Of a stretch of 64,000 bases of DNA, positions 32,418 to 44,048 are shown in pieces. The translations under genes and the position numbers were made by a program. Source of the stretch: Buddleja alternifolia (taxonomy: Eukaryota > Streptophyta > Magnoliopsida > Lamiales > Scrophulariaceae); assembly GCA_019426215.1 (NCBI GenBank), contig CM033399.1:26793022-26857021 (forward strand), read 5' to 3'. Position 1 is the stretch's first letter. Each line of letters starts with the position of its first letter. Below the pieces are notes generated by a model. The model did no database searches. It was not told the DNA's origin and saw only the letters and a list, made by a program, of their open reading frames with translations.

Positions 32418-33743
32418 GTAAGATAAATTTATTTAGCTCTATTTTTCTATAATTTATTGTATTTAATTTGCTATGGTATCTGGTTCCTTACATTACTACA
32501 CCAGTAGCACCATCCATAGGAGTGAGCATTCAAATAGGGTTTTCGATTTCGAGTAGTAAGTTCTACTACCCGAATCTAAACCAATTTACTTGGATACCTA
32601 CTTATTTGGGTACGGGAATGGATCCAAGAATAAACTATTGGGGGCCGAATTATCACAGCCAATTTTTTTATAAGTAAATATTCAGACTTATTTTAATTTT
32701 AATACAATAAAAACTTAATCAGACTTATTTACAACAACCCACAATATACGAAGTAAAAGGAATTTTAAAAATTAATGTTCCTTTATTTTAATTCACCTCT
32801 AGCATGTTAATTATAGATGACATGTTTTTTTATCTTAATATATTAGGATTAGTACAAGTTTCCACTATTCTATTTGTTATACGTAAAATATATGAAATTA
32901 TAAGTGTAATGTGTTTTTTTCCATGTGCATTCGTGGAAAGGTTGAAGTGATACATGTAAAAGAAAAAAAATAAACGATATAACTTCCAAACAAATTATAG
33001 TACTTTCTAAATATATAAATTAAACAATTATTTTATAAAGTGTATATAATGTCATAAAATTCATTGTAATAGTTTTGTATGATTTTCTTCTCTGACTCTT
33101 CTCTCTCTGTGTCCTTTTATATGGAGTTGGTAATATTGTTTATTTTATTCTTACATATAAATTATTAATTAAAACATATATTGTTTTTCACAAGTTAATT
33201 TACATTTAACTGGCATCAAAAAATTGTATTAAACTAAAGAATAAAAGATAAATTAATTGCAAAACCTCAACGTAACGTACTGTAATGATAAAAGAATATA
33301 CATTATTGTTCTATAAACAATTATAGGAAAAGTGTTTGTTAATCCTAATAAGTGTAGAAGAGGAGTTCAAAAATAAAAGTTAGAGTTGTTTAACTAACTG
33401 TTTTTTTTTTTTTTTGATAATTGCCTTGTTAAGTAGAAATAATAACTTCAAATAAAAAAGAAATCAAGAATTATAACAAATATATATATATATATAAGTA
33501 TATAACTAACTCACGAAAAAAAAAAAACAACCACGAAGGGCCACGTAAACTACATATATAAGTATGTAACTAACATATAAGGATCCCAACTTCCCCTATA
33601 TCTAAACCCCAAATCCTCAAATGACAAGAAGAAATTAGTAAACATTATCAGAAAAAAAAAGTTGGTGAAAGTAATTTATTTGAATAAAAATACTATGCAA
33701 AGAGGGATGGGGAATCGAACCCCTACCCTCATGTGTGCAAGGT
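32418..33743. other. No exon recognised; AT-rich
   Basis: After the donor at 32418 I see no further transporter exon. At 32510-32660 there are words such as gagcattcaaatagggttttcg and ctacccgaatc that recall hAT-type ends elsewhere in the window, without clear termini. The rest is AT-rich with microsatellites at 33480-33497. Confidence 0.4.
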
Positions 33744-34465
33744 ATTAAATTTCGGTTTCGGTGTAGCTTTCGAAGTAATAAATTTAGAAAAATTTTGATG
33801 AAAATTTCGGGGATATCTAAAATTTCGATTTCGACAAAAATGTAGGTAACTTCAATTATCATAATTATGCATCTTTTGCGTAAATAATATTGTATATATA
33901 ATATATGTATAGTGAATTTTGTTAAGTAGTATGATTAAAATCTGTGGAGAAAAATATAAAATAAATATGATTTGAGAATAAAGTAACAACATAATCTCCT
34001 AGGAACTTCATTAAAATAAAGTACCACAATTTTAATGCAAATCGTCATTTAAAACCACATTGAGTTTCTCATAGGATCGAAATCGCTATCATTGGTCTCT
34101 CTCCTTCCTCCACTTTCATACTGCATGTACAAATTATTAATTAAATATTGACAGTATTCAGCCCATGACTTTGAATGTTAGTATGGACTCATATCGAATC
34201 TTATTTAAAAATAAATAATTAAATATTATTTTAAATTTTGGGAAATTTTTGGAAATTTCGGTAGATATTTAGCAAAGTAATTTTTTTAAAATTTTAAATT
34301 TCGGAAAATTTCGGTTTCGACAAAAGTTTCGGGAAATTTCGAAAATTTCGTGAAGTTTCGGTAGATATTCTGCAAAATTGAATCGAAGATGAGATTTCAG
34401 TTCGAGACCCCTGAAAATCCAAAATTTCGAAGGAAATTTAAGGCCATTCATGTACGCTAACAAGG
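33744..34465. repeat. Decayed element with AAATTTCGG subterminal repeats
   Basis: The words aaatttcgg, tttcggtttcg and gaaatttcg recur about 15 times, clustered at both ends (33750-33850 and 34245-34435), with similar ends reading inward (ggtattaaatttcgg; ggccttaaatttcc). This is the layout of a DNA transposon with subterminal repeats. Exact ends and a target duplication were not found. Confidence 0.4.
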
Positions 34466-34508
34466 AAATTAGACTTTTTCCACAACCTGAAGTTGCATAT
34501 TTGTTGGC

Positions 34509-35598
34509 TAGGGATGGGCATTCGGTTCGGGTAATTCGGATCCCGACCCGACCCGATCGGGTTCGGGTAATTCGGTTCGGGTAATTCGGTTACAAATCGG
34601 GTTCGGGTATAAACCGAACCCGAATACCACTGTTCGGGTTCGGTATCGGGTAGGGGCTTAATTTTGATCGGGTAATTCGGGTCCCGAATTACCCGATTTA
34701 ATTTTTTAAAAATTAAATAATAAAAAAATATTAATATACAATTCTATTCGGTTGGAATTGGAAGTAGGACAAGAGCAAGAGTCAAATGTGGTGGCTGGTG
34801 GGTTATGACTCAACTAAACACTAATACAAATTAATATTATATAATAAAAATATATATTATATTTTGTAAAGTTAAAAACTCTTGCTACAACTTTACACGT
34901 GAATGGAAATTGGAATTGCCTGCCTCTGCCTCACCCTCACAGGCTCATAGCCTCACCTCACGCACGCCTCCAACTCCAAGTTCCATTGTCGCTCATTGCC
35001 GCCGGTCGCCGCCATTTTTACCCACTTCCGGTTGCCACCATCATCATCGGCTGTTGGCTCTATAGTTTATACATATTTCTTTTAAGGTAAAAAATAAAAT
35101 TACCCATTTTGATTTTAGAGAAAAAAGTCAATTATTATGACATGTTGATGATTTGTTTAAGTAGTGGTGTAACATTATATGATTTTAGTCCTAATTAATG
35201 ATGTTCTTGGTTTATTGCACTTGTGCAATCCATTTATTGAAATGATATTAAAGATTGTATTTTAAACTTGTTTTCTATGATAATGTCTAATACTCTAATT
35301 TATGTAAGAAAGAGTTGAGCCTTCTTTTTGGAGGCCCAAATACCTCACTCCAGTCCAAAATTTAAGTCTAAAAATCAAAAGTTTATTTTTTGAATGAAAA
35401 TCAGAATTGGGCCTACGTTTTGAGGCCCAAAAAGCTGTGTCTAATTTTTTTAATTATGAGGAAACCCGAATCCGAACCCGATCGGATAACCGAACTCGAA
35501 ATACCAGAATTGTCGGGTACCCGAGTATATCTGTTCGGTTTCGGGTGGTAAGATTATATAACCGAAACCCGACAACCCGAACCGAATGCCCACCCCTA
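34509..35598. mobile_element. hAT-type non-autonomous element, 1.09 kb
   Basis: Left end TAGGGATGGGCATTCGGTTC, right end inverted TAGGGGTGGGCATTCGGTTC. The flanking octamers TTGTTGGC (34501-34508) and CTGTTGGT (35599-35606) match at six of eight positions, an aged hAT target duplication. Both arms are built of gggttcgggtaattcgg words. The interior has a C-rich stretch at 34915-35050 with ccgccggtcgccgcc words and short open frames, but no transposase domain (no BED finger or dimerisation motif seen). Confidence 0.75.
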
Positions 35599-35606
35599 CT
35601 GTTGGT

Positions 35607-36240
35607 CATACCATATACATATATACATGCTTTATAGAAAGAATATGAAGTCTGTGGGCCAGGGCCCCTCTAGATCCATCCCTGTTCGGGTAAACATCGA
35701 GTTTTGGGTAATTGATTTGGGTTCGGGTTATTTGTCTTTATAATTTAAGAAAGAAATTGGGCTGCATGTTGGGACTTGGGCCTCTAATAGAGGCCCAACT
35801 TTGGAAAACAGCGTCTGTTAACATGGGTTGTTAATAGGCGAGGACGGTGACGGCGAGTGTATGAGTGGACTGTGAGCGAGCGAGAAATGGAGGGTGTGCA
35901 TTGCACTTTGGTCTTTGAGTTTCGACTTTAGGTATTGGCCATTGGGGGCTAATATTGATAATTTAAAGGGGGAAACATAAGGTTTGACCCTTTGACTACA
36001 AATTGAGTTCTTCTTCTTTTTTTTCCGTATACATCGGATACCCGAATGTATTTAAAATTTGAACCTCATACCCAACTGAATAGTGGTGTCGAGTTCGGAA
36101 TAACCCGAATTTTTGCCTGATCTATCCAAGCCATTTAATTTGAATCCGATCGGATCGATTCGGAATCTGAAAAACCCAACCGAACACCCACCCTTAACCA
36201 TCCAAAATAACAAATTGGATTTTTCGTTAGTGTAAAACAT
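35607..36240. other. Non-coding, with remnants of a second hAT-like end
   Basis: Words gttcgggtaaacatcg (about 35684) and, inverted, aacccaaccgaacacccaccctta (from 36173, split wording) resemble the arms of the element at 34509-35598. No clean termini. No gene. Confidence 0.35.
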
Positions 36241-36249
36241 AAGTAGGGG

Positions 36250-37405
36250 TAAATTCCATAAGTGTTTATACTATAAAATAATTTGGGCTTTCGAATTACA
36301 GAGCCCAAATAGCCCAAACTGTAGAAATTCGAAAAGAAGAAAGTTGGGCCCACAAATAAATAAGACAATGCCTATTAAATTCAAGATATAAGCTGATTTA
36401 ATAAAAACTCAAGAATCGAATCTGAAGAAATAAAATGAAGTCCAAATAGCCTGCAAAGACGCGCTAATTTGAAAAGATTTGAAAGAGCAGTTGAAGACGG
36501 TTCCCGAAGACAAGGAACGTGGGTTGAAGACGGTTCCCGAAGACAAGATATATAGGAGCCGCGGAGAAAGGAAAAAGATTATCGCAAGATCATCAAACTT
36601 CTATATAGTTCATAGCGTAATGTAGGAGTAGCTCTTAGCGTAAATTAGGAGTAGCCGTAATGTAATTTAGTAGTAGACTCGATAGGATTTGCCTTCAAGG
36701 CATGTATTAGCATTCGCTTGCTTGTAATTCCAAAATAATACATTCGATCGAAAGATTCTCATGTAGGTATAAAATTATCTTTGTCAGATTTAAGTATCTG
36801 AGAGATAATTTTTATCTGGACTTGAATCTTTCCTTCACTATATTATTGTTTCATTCGAAGACGATAACTCAAACCGCCGTTTAGCGAATCGAACGCAGGG
36901 GTGAGAAATAATACATTCAATCGAGAGATTCTCACGTAGGTATAAGATTGTCTTTTTGTCAGATTTAAGTATCTGAGAGATAATTTTTATCTGGATTTGA
37001 ATCTTTCCTTCATTGTATTATTGTTTCATTCGAGGACGATAACTCGAACCACCGTTTAGCGAATCGAACGCGGGGGTGAGAAATAATACATTCGATCGAG
37101 AGATTCTCACGTAGGTATAAGATTGTCTTTTTGTCAGATTTAAGTATCTAAGAGATAATTTTTATCTAGACCTAAATCTTTCCTTCACTGTATTATTGTT
37201 TCGTTCGCAGACCATAAATATTTTCATCAATTGCGGTCGAATAATTATTTTAAACAACACGCCAAAGTGTTAAAGTCTGAACCACCGTTTAGCGTATCGA
37301 ACTCGAACGCAGGGGTTGAAAGGTAATTCTAAGTGGAGAATTATCGCGGGGCTCGGAACGTGCAGTTGGATCCACCCTAATCTAGTTTTTTTTTTTTACG
37401 AAACA
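36250..37405 (+). mobile_element. 5' LTR and leader of a Tat/Ogre-type gypsy element (approximate limits)
   Basis: Ends just before the primer binding site; the left limit is uncertain because no 3' LTR is available. A TATATAGGAG box lies at about 36548-36557. The segment gttgaagacggttcccgaag occurs twice (36491, 36524). Three tandem units of about 174 bp fill 36733-37260. Confidence 0.6.
36733..37260 (+). repeat. Three tandem units of about 174 bp in the gypsy LTR/leader
   Basis: Unit starts, marked by aaataatacattc, lie at 36733, 36906 and 37081. Each carries gtcagatttaagtatctgag and, in the first two, cgtttagcgaatcgaacgc. The third unit diverges after about 120 bp. Confidence 0.85.
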
Positions 37406-37410
37406 AGTTT

Positions 37411-37428
37411 TGGCGACCACAGTGGGAG
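37411..37428 (+). other. Primer binding site of the Tat/Ogre-type element
   Basis: TGGCGACCACAGTGGGAG follows a T-run. It resembles the arginine-tRNA-type site used by Ogre/Tat elements. Confidence 0.65.
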
Positions 37429-37480
37429 TCGGTTTTGAAAACTAACGTTTTAGGATTCTTAGAAATAAAATTCTTGTATA

Positions 37481-39657
37481 ATGCCTGAGGATTCACTCAG
37501 AGACAATTTGGTTGACGACTGTGATACTCAACCAGTTGCGAAACATAAAGTCAGAGCGGACAAAATGTACGAACAATTTGTCCGAGTTATGAAACAGACC
37601 CTAGTAGGTGCTCGCAAAGATCAAAGAAGAGAATTCGATGATCAGTACCGAGCTTTAGCGCAAGAGTCGGCCCGAATATTCACTACAAATGTGCAAGACA
37701 TTGCAGTGAATGCTCGAGATGGACTGGCTCGAGAGGTTACTCGAGTAATCACTGAATTAAGAGAAATCTTTAATCAAACATGTGATGTTTTTTCGAATAT
37801 GATAAATACCCAGGTAGCATTAGCACTCGAACCCCTAATTAGCAGGCATAACACTCTAGTAGAAAAAGTATCTCAATTAATATCAATAGAACCTAGGGTT
37901 CAAACCAGGACAGTTAGTCCTAATGAAATTCCCCTTGGGTATCCTCGAGATGCGCGAACTCGAGAGGAAAGATTCGAGACTGGCCAGTGCTCGAATCAAG
38001 TTCCTCTTTCTTCGAGTCAAGTTCCACTCGAGGAGCAGCACTACTCGAATCTACAAAATGCTGGGGGGCATCCACGTGTGAGTCAGGTGAATGCCTATAC
38101 AACTCAGTTTATTCCTCAACCAGCAAGGCCAAATGTCTTCGTACAACCGAATGGTTCGGAACAGTTGCCCGCTGGATACCCACCTAATGTTAATCTTGGA
38201 AATCCTGAACCAAATATTGGTTATACTCAAGGATATTACAACGGGACGCAGGGTGCGCCTCAAAGTCAACCATATATAGGATCTTCGAATGCACCCTTTA
38301 ACATAGGAAATCAAGGTCTGCCCAATTATCAGGCAAACCAAAATTTTCCTTTCGTGAATAACAATTTGCAGTTCCCATATGCTGGGGGGCAGTACGTGCC
38401 TAATAACTACGTAGGAGGAAATTTTGGACCGCAAATTCAAGATCCCTACAAAATCAAGTGGAAATGGCCATCGAAAGGATATATAGGCCTGGTTTTCGAA
38501 GGAACCACCGTTTGATTCTTGGGAAACCTTACCCCGACTGGGTAGACAGGAATTTTCCTTTCCCAAGAACATATAAAATTCCCAACTTCACTTTGTTTTC
38601 TGGAGAAGACCATGTGTCAGCTCTAGAACATTTGTCTCGATTTACTTGCCAATGCCGAGAGGCAGCCGATCAGGATTATCTCAAACTAAGGTTATTCCCT
38701 AGTTCCTTAACCGGGTCAGCGTTTAACTGGTATACGAATTTATCACCTATTTCGATACATACTTGGGATGAAATGCAATTTCAGTTCCAAAATCATTTTG
38801 CTTGAACTGAACCGAGCATGACCATGAGTGACTTAGCCAAAATAAGACAGAATCCTAGAGAATTGATAGAAGAATTCTTGGCCCGATTTAAGAAAGCTAG
38901 GATCAAATGTCATTTGAACATTCCCGAATCTGAGTTTGTTCAATTAGCTCAACAAAACATGGATTTTGATTATAGAGTAAAATTTGACGGAATGATGTTC
39001 TCTGATTTTAGAGGTCTAGCAGAGAGCGCGGTGAGATACGAAAATATGTTAAGAGAAGAAAGCTAGAGAAAACATCAGGGTTTCAATGCCTTCGAGGTGG
39101 GAATTCCATGGGCATTCGAAGATGCCTATGAAATAGATCTGGCAGAATTCGTTAAAGGACCCCCATTTCAATGTGGGGCACTCGAAAGAAAGGATTGTAT
39201 AGCTACAGGTTCTTTACAAATAAAGAAAGAAAAAGAGTATAGTTTCGATGTCACTAAAACCGAGCGAATATTCGACTGGCCTTATGCCAATAAAAAACTT
39301 AGGTTGAAGGGGAGACATAGAATTCCTTCAAAATCAGATATTAAAGGAAAGCCATACTGTAAATGGCACAATGCTTTTTCACACGAAACGAATGAGTGTA
39401 TTATGTTTAGGAATTTGGTACAAGAAAAATTGGACTCAAAAGATATTATTTTTCCAGATACTGAAAAACCAAATATTGAGGAAGATCCATTTCCTGTTCT
39501 AAATTTCGAGATTAGACGATCATATTTGGTCAAATACCTAGCGACAAACTCCTATGTTCCTTTCATTACGGTATTTCTGAACAAGTTCCTGGATAACAAG
39601 CCTAAAGGTTTTCTTATTGATGATATCGATATTGATGCTAGTGAGGGAGCAGCCTAA
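37481..39657 (+). pseudogene. Gypsy (Tat/Ogre) gag
   Basis: An ATG at 37481 opens a 344-codon frame with a helical N-terminal part and a Gln/Asn/Pro/Tyr-rich linker (37900-38450). Near 38460 the reading shifts frame and continues through two in-frame stops (38803, 39064) to 39657. This second part has the gag core: FTLFSGEDHVSALEHLSRF, ADQDYLKLRLFPSSLTGSAF, NWYTNL and RQNPRELIEEFLARFKKA. A zinc-finger-like [14 protein letters not shown] lies at 39357-39398. Gag makes the particle that packages element RNA. Two nonsense codons and the frameshift mean this copy is not functional, though decay is modest. The 23S rRNA fragment follows directly. Confidence 0.85.
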
Positions 39658-39665
39658 ACCGTGAA

Positions 39666-39793
39666 AACGGGGTTGTGGGAGAGCAATACAAGCGTCGTGC
39701 TGCTAGGCAAAGCAGCGTGAATGCTGCACCCTAGATGGTGAAAGTCCAGTAGCCGAAAGCATCACTAGCTTACGCTCTGACCCGAGTAGCATG
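39666..39793 (+). pseudogene. rrn23: Plastid 23S rRNA fragment inside the gypsy element
   Basis: The 128 bp read in the sense direction like the 5' domain of plant plastid 23S rRNA, including ggttgtgggagagcaataca, agtccagtagccgaaagc and gctctgacccgagtagcatg. Similarity begins abruptly after the gag stop and ends abruptly at 39793. Flanks show no plastid sequence. A few changes from the usual plastid sequence are visible (for example aaagcagcgtg), so the transfer is not brand new. The identification is from memory of the conserved rRNA. Confidence 0.85.
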
Positions 39794-41669
39794 AGACTTC
39801 ATCGATATTACCTACCAAATAAAAGGCCTGTTCAGGAAGACCATCTAATTCTCCGGAAAGGATCAATTGAAACCCTCTAATGGTTTCTGCTAGACCAACA
39901 TATTTCCCTGGAGAACTGGTAAATACTTCTGCTACAAAAAATTAACGAGTTTGAACATTCTAATTTACAGGTACGAAAAGAGGCCAAGTTGGCAAACCGA
40001 TTGTTCAATAGGCTGATAGATGAGGGAGTGCTGACATTCTCAAAGGTAAAACACGAAGGTTTGGAAGGCATGTGCAGATGGCACATGAATACTATGCATA
40101 CCACCGACCAGTGCCAAATTTTCAGACGTTTTGTGGCAAAACAGTATGAGAGAGGCACGATATGCCTATCAGGAATCGAAAAGAGAATTTTGGAATTTGA
40201 TTAGGATGGAAAGCAGAAAAACAAAGAAACGGTCGGCGAAACCAAATCCACCGCTCAAGGAAAAGAGGAAAAATCGTATAAAGAGGTACTCGAAACCCCT
40301 GTACGTGAGATTGTCTATCAGACGCCTGCTAAGGTGGTGAAGAATTTAACCCAGATGCAGAAGATATTATGCAGTCAGTGCGCAGATACTTTGCATTATG
40401 AATTGGTAAGGTTACAAGTTATCGCGAACGATCCGGATTGGATTCCCGCATATCAGAAGGAGTGGAATAAAAGGCAACGGTACGAAGCGAACGACCAAGT
40501 CTTTGGAACAATGCCTTTCGATAGGCACTTTCGAGGAAGAGAAGGAAGAGGATATGGAAGATCTGCACCATCCGGCAGGAATTCACCCTTGGACCGCCTA
40601 GGTGGATATCGCAGGCACATCGAGAGAAAGAAAGATGACCACCCGAAGTTTATCGCCCAACAACTGGCCTACTCTTGAGCAGCGGTGGCCTTGGAAATGC
40701 AACAGGAGGGAAGAGGCCTTATCGAAAGTGATCTTGAAATTGGAAATAGTCAAGAATCCTAGTGAGGAAGATCTCGAAAAGGATGTTGATCAGTTGAGCG
40801 ACCAACTAAGAGAGGCGAGTTTAAAAGGAAAAGGTATTACGACTGAAGATGATGAAAAGTTGGGAGATTTCGAGTCTGGAGATGACCTGGATATTTAATT
40901 GGGAGACGCGCCTTACGAAGAATCAGCAAACGAAGCTGATTTAAAAGCAAAAGAAGCTTCTTTGGAAAGGATTCTAAAACTTGAGGAAGATAGGGACATA
41001 GATATGGTAACTGTGCTGCCAGCCGAATTCGCAGCCAAAGAAAGTACGGATGAGGAAGAAAATATGCTCGAACTCACGACTGACCAGGAGAAAGGTAACC
41101 CGTCTTATTTTCAAATTATTAGTGATAAATCACTCGAAGACAATGGGCATAAAGTCGAAAATTTGGCCAATCTGTTATTTTCGAAAGAGGAAATAAATAA
41201 TAACCACATGAAACCCTTGTTCATAAAAGCCGAAATTGAAGGCATTCCCATTAATAAAGTATTAGTGGACAATGGGGCCATTGTTAACATTTTTCTAGAA
41301 AAAACGTTAACAAGACTAGGCAAAAGCTCGAAAGACTTAGTAGCTGCTGATGTAGCAGTCTACGGATTTTTGGGTCAAGCTACCAAAGTCTTAGGAGTTT
41401 TGCCCTGTCGGATCAAAATAGGAACCCAAAGTTCCTATTCGGCATTTTTTGTAGTCGAGACAAACTCACCATCATTTACTGCTCTGTTGGGGAGAGATTG
41501 GATACATCAAAACTATTGTATCCCTTCGACCTTACATCAAGTGTTAATTTGTTGGAACGGACACCAATTCGAGGTGGTCAAAGTAGAGAGAAATAAAAGA
41601 CATCGAAGAGGCTACAAAAGAAGAAGAAAGGGAAGTCCGAGAAGAGTCTGCATTCGAGATGGGCTCTAA
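39794..41669 (+). pseudogene. Gypsy (Tat/Ogre) second gag part and protease
   Basis: Frames change several times. 39971-40204 reads LANRLFNRLIDEGVLTF and a second Cys/His cluster, CRWHMNTMHTTDQC. 40334-40678 reads ADTLHYELVRLQVIANDP and a Gly/Arg-rich stretch. 40899-41669 is the retroviral-type aspartic protease: acidic spacer, NKVLVDNGAIVNIFLEKTL (active site DNG where DSG or DTG is usual), then SFTALLGRDWIHQ. The protease cuts the polyprotein. The changed active-site Ser/Thr to Asn is also seen in some plant gypsy elements, so it is not proof of loss. The junction at 39794-39970 is poorly readable, probably because of the rRNA insertion. Confidence 0.75.
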
Positions 41670-42398
41670 GTTAGCCGAAATTGAAACAGGGCAAGTTTAA
41701 ACTTTGTATAAGTTATGAAGAAAGCAGTTGTAAGTAGGGATAGCGTTGTTTCAAACGTTTTTCGAAAATTAAGTATTGAATGAATAGAATTGAAATTATG
41801 TGATTACGATCTTGATCATATTAGTCATGATAAAGTTAATTTGATATATTGTCATAACGAAATGTGTAAGGCAAATTCTCGAGAAATAACCTCTCGAGAT
41901 CTAACATGTGCGACAGGTCCCCAAACAATCACCTCTCGAGATGAAACGTGTATGGCAGGCTCTCGAAAAGATGACACTCATAATGAAGATTCTCGAAACA
42001 ATAAACATAGAACAGACGACCAGAACGAAAAGGATGTAGCTAATTCGCAAACCAAAAATATCGAACAAGGGATCTTAGAACCAGACGAAGATACTAGAAA
42101 AATGGTCAGGATCAGTTGGAAGAAGTTAATCTAGGGACAATCGAAAATCCTTAAATTACTTACGTAAGTTAAAAAATGAACCGAGTAGAGAAAAGAGAAC
42201 TAATCAAAATATTGCATCAATTTAAAGATTGTTTCGCTTGGGCACATCATGAAATGCCCGGAATTGATACAAATGTAGCTCGACACGAGTTACCCATTAA
42301 ACCAGGCTTTAAACCTGTAATACAAGCGCCGAGGCATCTATCCCCAAATCTAATGGGAGCCATCAAAGAAGAAATAGAGAAGTTGGTCGAAGCCAAGT
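41670..42398 (+). pseudogene. Gypsy linker and start of reverse transcriptase, cut by a SIRE element
   Basis: After the protease, 41790-42134 is a hydrophilic spacer with repeated TCTCGAGA words (encoding SRE/SRD). From 42176 the RT begins: ELIKILHQFKDCFAWAHHEM, PGID, ELPIKPGFKPVIQAPRHLSP. It stops at EEIEKLVEAKL, where the SIRE LTR begins at 42399. The catalytic YxDD part of RT, RNase H and integrase are not found anywhere to the right in this window. Confidence 0.8.
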
Positions 42399-43943
42399 TG
42401 TTAGGAATTTCATGTTAGAAGTTTTGATGATGACAATTAAGTTTTTGTTAGACCCCAAAAAGTTGTAAGTTTATGTTTTGTAGAAAACTTGTATAGGCTT
42501 TGAAGCGTTAGACTTGTAATAGATTTATTAGGCTTTGTTATCTTACTTTAGAGTGTTAGGCAAAATAGTCTTAGGCTGAGCGTCTGATGATTTCTGAGTG
42601 AGTTTATCAGTGGTAAAGTTCGAAGACTCAAGCGCCTGATCTCAGAAGATAGATACAGTCTCCAAGCGTCCACTTTGGCCAGCTATATCAAGCGTTACCT
42701 TATGGGACAGAAGTGATCTCACCTGAATTTACTTCTAAGTCCAGAAGGAGTTTAATGCAAATATTCTCAAAGCATTAAATACCAACGGGTATTAATTTCA
42801 AATGCATTAAATGTTGATAAGAGCATTTAATATGATAAGCAATGTCAGATGTACGGAGAAGCTACCCTATTGGACTGTCAACTATCTCAGACTGCAGCAC
42901 CAACTTTCGTGCAGCAGATTTTCAGGAAAAAGGACAAAAGCTGTTCACTCGCGAAAGTGAGAGACACGCGCCAGTGCATGTGTCAAACGGACACTTTCTC
43001 CAAGAATACCTATAAATAGGACTTCAACAACAAACAAAATGGGATGCAACAATTTTATCAAAGCCAAATTGCTGTTGCATTAAAATCTCATTCCTTAAAT
43101 TCTCAGAAAAGCCCGAAACTTCAAGAAACATCCAAATTGCTTTTCTTATATTCCTGAGACAGTCAACAAATATCTCAAACATTCTTTTTGCAGAAACCAG
43201 ATTCCTACTGAGATATTACCAAGTTGTTTGAACTTCATCAAAATCAAACAAACCTTTTAGAAAATCCCATCCAAGCCTCGCGATCTGTGTGAAGTCGAAG
43301 TTGGATACTTGCATCATTTCTGGGTGAAAGAAGCAAGAGGGTTGAAGTGATTTGAAGCAGAAATCTGTGTGATCAAGGAGCTCAAGTCATCGACATCCAT
43401 CTCTCCCTAATTTGTAGAAGATTCTGTGTGATTCTTTGAGAATCATCTTAGTGGATTGCCTCCAAGTGCAAAGGAGAAGAAGGACGTAGTTGGGATTACA
43501 CCACCCAACGAACCTTACAAATATTGTGTTATTTACTTTTCAGTCATTTCATTCATCTATCATATCACTGCATAGTAAAACACAATCAAAAGCTAAGCAC
43601 CTAAGAAACATCTTGTGACGCTAAAACTTTCAAAGAGAAGACTCCAAATCATTCCGCTGTGCTAACCCTGATTAAAAGAACTGAACGCTTAACCTACAAG
43701 GTCAAAGTATTCAATTCCTGAAGTCTAAGTTAACTTTATAAAACAGTCTTCATTAGACGCTTCACAAAGTCTCAAATATCTTGTGTGAACGCTAAGGTGA
43801 AGCGTCACACTCTTCAAGCGCCTATCATTTCAAGCGTCCAAATACGTTTAATACGAAATCAATTTTAAGTCGAAAAAAACTTAAAGGGTCTATTCAACCC
43901 CCCCCCCCTTTTAGACCCTTTCGTATGCCACTTGGGACCAACA
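42399..43943 (+). mobile_element. 5' LTR of a SIRE-type copia element (1545 bp)
   Basis: Begins TGTTAGGAATTTCATGTTAG and ends CTTGGGACCAACA. A poly-C tract lies near 43900 and the tail carries CTTTCGTATGCC. It is the best-preserved of four related copies in the window (20068, 61743 inverted, 63503). The five bases before it are CAAGT. Words of the type aagcgtc and aagcgcc recur throughout. Confidence 0.92.
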
Positions 43944-43945
43944 AG

Positions 43946-43957
43946 TGGTATCAGAGC
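43946..43957 (+). other. Primer binding site of the SIRE-type element
   Basis: TGGTATCAGAGC, initiator methionine tRNA type, two bases past the LTR. Confidence 0.95.
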
Positions 43958-44048
43958 GGTTAATTTTGAAATTTTAAAATTTCCAAGCATAACTGCTTGT
44001 TTAGATCTTTTTCTTTCAAAATCTAGTTGCTTTTTTAAAAGCTTAGAT

